This document shows, piece by piece, positions 60,223-64,000 of a stretch of 64,000 nt of DNA. Source of the DNA: DT-110 sp964342305 (GTDB taxonomy: Bacteria; Bacteroidota; Bacteroidia; Chitinophagales; Saprospiraceae); contig CAYFGK010000010.1 of assembly GCA_964342305.1 (NCBI GenBank), positions 1 to 64,000 of the forward strand, in the 5' to 3' direction. Each line of letters opens with the position of its first letter. Within the stretch, counting starts at the first letter, position 1. The notes beneath the pieces are model-generated. The model ran no database searches and was not told the DNA's origin. It was given only the letters and a program-made list of their open reading frames with translations. A program made the position numbers and the translations under genes.

Positions 60223-61635
60223 TTACCGGAATCGGATCATAGGCGTCTCATCCACGCATTCCATGTCCAGGTTCTGATCCGGCGCTTCCAGGAAACGGGC
60301 GGCCAGTTTGAAAAAGCAGTCGTTTAGAGGTGTATGCCCATCGTCGGGGAATACGGCCCACTGGGCATTCGGAAGATTTGGTAATGCTTTTTTAGCGTAA
60401 GCAGGAGGTGTAATCGGGTCAAAGGCCCCACTGATCAGCAACATTGGTTTCTCAGACCGGTTCTCCTGCAGATTTGTGGAGAACGACTTGCCCTGTTGCC
60501 AGTCGCGCATAATACCTGGGTCGGCGGTGAACAGGCTCAGTCCATCCCGGAATTCGGTTTCTGCAAGCTCTTTTTCTAACCATTCTTGATTGGGATAGCC
60601 CCCTTCGTCGGCCGTCATGACCGACCAGTACACGGCCAGATTTATGGCTGACAGCCGCTGCGACATGGCCCCTAAAAAGTGGGTCATTTGCCCGGCCTTT
60701 CTTTCCGAGATAACCTGAATCATGGAAGGCAGGCGGGCAATGGTGGACCTGTCGTACAACATCTGCTGGATCAGCAGCAAGTAATCGGAGGCGTTGAGGG
60801 TGAAGTCTGCGCCGGCATACGTAAACGTCCAGGGTGTTTTTTCCAGTTCCCGGTAATTCTGTCGAATCGTAGTAGCCAGGTTCGGATACCGGGAGCGACA
60901 GGCAGGTGATTTTTCACAAAAACGGGTCACCCGTTTTAGGGAGGCCTCAAAATTAGAAAGCAGATGCTCGTACATACGTACCTGGGGCGGAAATTCCCCT
61001 ACCAGGATTTCCGAACGACATGATTCCGGATAGGCCTCTGCATAGCTCAGACCAAGACGGGTTCCGTATGATCCGCCAAAGATATTCCATTGATCATAGC
61101 CTAAGTGAAGCCGCAATTGCTCCAGATCTTGTACACTGGCCAATGTATTGAAATCATTGGGTGATTTACCTTCATTTTGTAGGCTGCTCTGACATTCAGT
61201 AATGGCTTTCGCCAAAAAATCAGCCTCCGTACCTGGCGAAAGATCGGCAGCCAGGGCTCGCATCAATTGATTAGTCAGATCCGGGCAAATGACATCAGAT
61301 CGCCCAATACCTCTTTGGTCATACAGCACAAAATCCCGCCTGGAATCCAGCCGCAATTGTCGGTATCCTGCCTGATAATCGATAACGGAGCCTCCGGGAC
61401 CTCCCTGGAGAAAGACAACCGGGTCGGGCCTGGATGCTTCTCCGGAGCCTGGAATAACCAGGTAAGCGATGCGCGTTGTGGGACCTTCCGGGGCACTATA
61501 ATTGAGGGGTACCTCCACGTATCCACATCGGTCACCAGATTCGTGATCTATGTCGGGGAAGGCGCAATCATGCGGATCGCCCAGGCCACAACTGGTCAGA
61601 ATTATTCCGAATAAGCAGCTACATATCCAGTACAT
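60223..61635 (-). CDS. TAP-like alpha/beta hydrolase lipoprotein (proline iminopeptidase-like)
   Basis: A 470-aa exported peptidase-like hydrolase with a lipobox (LFGIILTSC-GLGD). It has the order of the tripeptidyl aminopeptidase/SCO7095 group: VPLNYSAPEG, VFLQGGPGGSV (oxyanion), NIFGGSYGTRLGLSYA (nucleophile Ser), GAFDPITPPAYA (Asp) and FPDDGHTPLNDCFF (His). A helical cap lies between about 200 and 380. Members release N-terminal amino acids or tripeptides. It is divergent from the MBL-fold gene, and 14-bp direct repeats lie between them. Confidence 0.9.
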   Translation of the reverse strand: MYWICSCLFGIILTSCGLGDPHDCAFPDIDHESGDRCGYVEVPLNYSAPEGPTTRIAYLVIPGSGEASRPDPVVFLQGGPGGSVIDYQAGYRQLRLDSRRDFVLYDQRGIGRSDVICPDLTNQLMRALAADLSPGTEADFLAKAITECQSSLQNEGKSPNDFNTLASVQDLEQLRLHLGYDQWNIFGGSYGTRLGLSYAEAYPESCRSEILVGEFPPQVRMYEHLLSNFEASLKRVTRFCEKSPACRSRYPNLATTIRQNYRELEKTPWTFTYAGADFTLNASDYLLLIQQMLYDRSTIARLPSMIQVISERKAGQMTHFLGAMSQRLSAINLAVYWSVMTADEGGYPNQEWLEKELAETEFRDGLSLFTADPGIMRDWQQGKSFSTNLQENRSEKPMLLISGAFDPITPPAYAKKALPNLPNAQWAVFPDDGHTPLNDCFFKLAARFLEAPDQNLDMECVDETPMIRFR

Positions 61636-61662
61636 ACGTCTAATTTGATATTTATCTGAAAA

Positions 61663-61697
61663 AATTGGGATTCAAATCGACCTAATTGGGATTCAAA
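61663..61697. promoter_or_regulatory. Two 14-bp direct repeats in a divergent promoter region
   Basis: AATTGGGATTCAAA at 61663-61676 and again at 61684-61697, identical, start-to-start distance 21 bp (two helical turns). It lies between the divergent TAP-like (start 61635) and MBL-fold (start 61757) genes, where an activator or repressor dimer would bind on one face of the DNA. No matching regulator gene is adjacent. Confidence 0.5.
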
Positions 61698-61756
61698 ACG
61701 ATATAGATAGGTACACTACCCTATTCCCTGCTTTTTGACAACCAAATGAATCCGTT

Positions 61757-62794
61757 ATGAAACAATTCGGCAGCAATCCTTCGGAGGATGATCTCAAACG
61801 CTATGCCCAATCGCCCCAATGGAGAGACGGGCGATTTTGCAATCTGGAAAAGACAGATATGTCGATCAACCCCATGACGACGCTTACCTTACTCTACCAA
61901 CAGGTCTTTCAGGCCAAGGAGCGGCGCCCTGACAAACCTCTGCCCATTACGCCCATCAAGGTAGATGCATTTATGGCCGACAGTCCTACCGCCAAAATGG
62001 TGTGGTACGGCCATTCAGTGCTCTTGATGCGAATGGCTGGTAAAACCATTCTGATCGACCCCATGCTGGGGGAGGATGCTTCTCCAATCGCACCCTTCAA
62101 AACCAGCCGTTTTTCAAAGAACACCCTTGATCTGATCGACCATTTACCGCCGTTGGATGCGGTGGTGTTAACCCACGATCACTACGATCACCTGGATATG
62201 GACAGCATGAAAAAAGTGATAACCCGGGCACCTAAATTCTTTGTGTCACTGGGGATGGGGCGTCACCTGAAAGCCTGGGGGGTGCCGGAAAAGGATATTC
62301 AGGAATTTGATTGGTGGGATACCGCCGAACTGGGCGGTATTACTATAACCAGTACACCCACCCGGCACTTTTCGGGTCGGGGCCTGAAAGACCGGGCTAA
62401 ATCACTGTGGGGCGGCTGGGCCTTCCGCAGCAATGATGAACACATCTGGTTTAGTGGCGACGGTGGCTACGGAAATCACTTCCAGGAGGTGGGGGGACGA
62501 CTGGGCCCCTTTGATTTCGCCATTATGGAATGTGGTCAGTACAGCGAGCACTGGGAAACCATACATATGTTTCCGGAACAAAGTATACAGGCAGCACAGG
62601 ATGCCAGAGCCCAGGCCGCCATGCCGGTGCATTGGGGTGGTTTTTCCCTGGCACCACACGCGTGGAAGGATCCCATTGAGCGCTTTGTGGCGGCCGCCGA
62701 AGAAGCGAACCTCCCGATCATAACTCCTTCTCTCGGTGAGGTATTCACTTATGATTCACCCAAAGTAACTCCATGGTGGGAAGCTTTTAAATAA
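61757..62794 (+). CDS. MBL-fold metal-dependent hydrolase (NAPE-PLD/UlaG-like)
   Basis: A 345-aa metallo-beta-lactamase-fold enzyme. The metal motif THDHYDHLD at about 139-147 is preceded by the UlaG/NAPE-PLD-type start VWYGHSVLLMRMAGKTILIDPM and followed by TPTRHFSGRGL, FSGDGGYGNHF and PVHWGGFSLAPHAW, which supply the remaining His and Asp ligands. NAPE-PLD-like enzymes cleave phosphodiesters of N-acyl phospholipids, UlaG opens lactones; the sequence alone does not decide. The N-terminal 45 residues are polar, without a signal peptide. Confidence 0.92.
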   Translation: MKQFGSNPSEDDLKRYAQSPQWRDGRFCNLEKTDMSINPMTTLTLLYQQVFQAKERRPDKPLPITPIKVDAFMADSPTAKMVWYGHSVLLMRMAGKTILIDPMLGEDASPIAPFKTSRFSKNTLDLIDHLPPLDAVVLTHDHYDHLDMDSMKKVITRAPKFFVSLGMGRHLKAWGVPEKDIQEFDWWDTAELGGITITSTPTRHFSGRGLKDRAKSLWGGWAFRSNDEHIWFSGDGGYGNHFQEVGGRLGPFDFAIMECGQYSEHWETIHMFPEQSIQAAQDARAQAAMPVHWGGFSLAPHAWKDPIERFVAAAEEANLPIITPSLGEVFTYDSPKVTPWWEAFK

Positions 62795-62890
62795 AGAGTA
62801 CTGACGCAAAAAAGGAGTTTACTTTAGCCGGACATTAAAAACTATCTTATTTTCCAGGAGGAATTTTCCGCTATTACCGGTTTGTAAGCT

Positions 62891-63952
62891 GTGAAGGCAC
62901 GATGCACCTGTTTGATAGTAAGTATGATGTGGGTTCTTGCGTTGCCGGGGGCTTCTGGACAGGAGGTGCTGAATGGAACCTTCGAAAATACCCTCGTCAA
63001 TACCTGTGGTATAAATCTGTTCAACGAGGTTTTCTCTGACCGGATGGCCTTTGCGTTTGCTTTTGGCGAAGAAAACGAGCTGGACGTTTTGACCGGAGCT
63101 TGTGGTTACGGTCCGGCTCCGGAAGGTGACTATTATGTTGCCCTGAATGCCGATGCATTCGTAGATGCTTCTTCCCTGGAATTGACGAAGCCATTAGAAC
63201 CTGGTCGCCGGTATTATTTGCAATTCCGGCAACGTGCCGGTGTTCCGACCTTGCTTTCCGATGGTGTTGTCATTGGCTTATCGGACCGGCAGGATGATTT
63301 TGGCGAAAGCCTGTATACCTCCGGAAAACTTTCAACACGCTGGGAGGTGTTTGAGGCAGAGTTGACCCCAACCCAAAGTGGAAAATACCTGACCGTCCGG
63401 GCGCCCAGAGCCCGGTCCTGGGTATTTGTGGATGATTTTAGGGTAACCTGCCCACCACCTATTGATCTAGGTCCGGATACGACCGTGTGTAATGCAAATA
63501 CCCTGCAGCTGGAGTTGAACGAAAAGTATGATACCTACCTCTGGCAAAATGGTTCAACGGCTCCTGTTTTGTCAGTTGGAGAACCCGGCAACTACAGCGT
63601 GACGGTCACCTACCATGGTTGCTCTTTAAAGGATGAGATCCGTATCGATGAATTTCCCGCTAATTGTGTGTGCCATATTTACGTGCCCAATGTGTTTTCA
63701 CCAAATAATGATGGGGTAAACGATGTACTTAGGGTGGGAAGTGGTTGCAGCTTTTCGGAGTTCGAAATGGCTATTTACGACAGGTGGGGAAATCAGGTGT
63801 ATGTTGACCAGGATCCCATGGCGGGCTGGAATGGACAGGTTTCCGGAAAGTCTGGTGCCAAAGCCGTATACCGGTACGTGCTGAGGTATCAATTTGAATA
63901 TGAAAAGGAAATGGCCTATCAGACCGGGACCATTTTACTACTACCCGAATGA
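62891..63952 (+). CDS. T9SS type B (gliding-motility-type) C-terminal domain protein
   Basis: A 353-aa secreted protein starting with GTG at 62891, which places a signal peptide (LIVSMMWVLALPGASGQ) at the N-terminus. A beta-rich domain (about 25-190) with FENTLVN and GRRYYLQFRQRAGV resembles a carbohydrate-binding or jelly-roll module. A PKD/Ig-like module with ICxxT-type start follows (about 195-255; LGPDTTVCNANTLQLELN...YLWQNGSTAPVLSV). The C-terminal type B sorting domain (CHIYVPNVFSPNNDGVNDVL...MAIYDRWGNQVY...GTILLL) is of the gliding-motility CHU_C class. Function is probably surface attachment. Confidence 0.9.
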   Translation: MKARCTCLIVSMMWVLALPGASGQEVLNGTFENTLVNTCGINLFNEVFSDRMAFAFAFGEENELDVLTGACGYGPAPEGDYYVALNADAFVDASSLELTKPLEPGRRYYLQFRQRAGVPTLLSDGVVIGLSDRQDDFGESLYTSGKLSTRWEVFEAELTPTQSGKYLTVRAPRARSWVFVDDFRVTCPPPIDLGPDTTVCNANTLQLELNEKYDTYLWQNGSTAPVLSVGEPGNYSVTVTYHGCSLKDEIRIDEFPANCVCHIYVPNVFSPNNDGVNDVLRVGSGCSFSEFEMAIYDRWGNQVYVDQDPMAGWNGQVSGKSGAKAVYRYVLRYQFEYEKEMAYQTGTILLLPE

Positions 63953-64000
63953 GCGGGAACTCCCGGGCCTCACAACTCATTCTATAGAAGAAACCCAACA

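Overview
The window comes from a Bacteroidota chromosome. The best fit is the Saprospiria (Lewinella-like), but that rank is inferred from general gene content and not from a marker gene. Support for the phylum: five proteins carry type IX secretion (T9SS) C-terminal sorting domains, and one of these is itself a PorZ-like T9SS component. Other phylum-typical genes are BshA, a RicT/PSP1 protein, DUF2851, DUF6090 and a CarH-like MerR regulator. No tRNA, rRNA, CRISPR array, transposase or phage gene was seen. Genes are dense, many start or stop codons overlap, and both strands are used in short runs.

Layout. 1-7.2 kb: two long-chain acyl-CoA ligase paralogues, a lipoprotein, a CotH-like secreted protein, a YceI lipoprotein and a MerR/B12-fold regulator. 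7.4-18.9 kb: a large T9SS adhesin-like protein, bshA, a methyltransferase, porZ, nadD, a lipoprotein, dnaN and an M16-like protein without the zinc motif. 19.2-25.2 kb: the rod-shape cluster mreB-mreC-mreD-mrdA (no rodA), then capA and folA translationally coupled. 25.3-32.8 kb: DUF2851, lpdA, ricT, holB, glutathione peroxidase, queD-like, T9SS cargo. 33.1-36.5 kb: an FAD oxidoreductase paired with a membrane polyferredoxin. 36.8-40.9 kb: an overlapping minus-strand operon lpxK - acyltransferase - GT2 - ECF sigma factor. 41-48.9 kb: nucleotidyltransferase, a large unknown protein, dockerin-bearing T9SS cargo, tandem SRPBCC proteins, DUF6090, a membrane protein with a full MepA-type zinc motif set, and small conserved hypotheticals. 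48.9-64 kb: mostly exported or lipid-anchored hydrolases (amidohydrolase, erythromycin esterase family, alpha/beta hydrolases, DUF885, TAP-like, MBL fold), an alcohol dehydrogenase divergent from an AraC regulator, and a T9SS type B protein at the right edge.

Most striking non-coding signal: four intergenic sites carry short arrays built on an exact 7-nt period. Units start with GG(T) on one arm and the arrays are mirrored by CC-phased units on the other arm. Three of the four lie between convergent genes. The four-base filler differs between sites, and one site joins the filler families of two others. Other signals without a ready explanation are a hairpin-rich 0.75-kb non-coding stretch (about 53.2-53.9 kb), a 265-bp segment with imperfect terminal inverted repeats that hold the bshA stop codon, a small palindrome flanked by a 7-bp direct repeat, and paired 14-bp direct repeats 21 bp apart in a divergent promoter.

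Several proteins keep a fold but lose key residues: the MerR regulator lacks both cobalamin-contact histidines, the M16 protein lacks HxxEH, and one lipoprotein alpha/beta hydrolase has Ala in place of the nucleophilic Ser.
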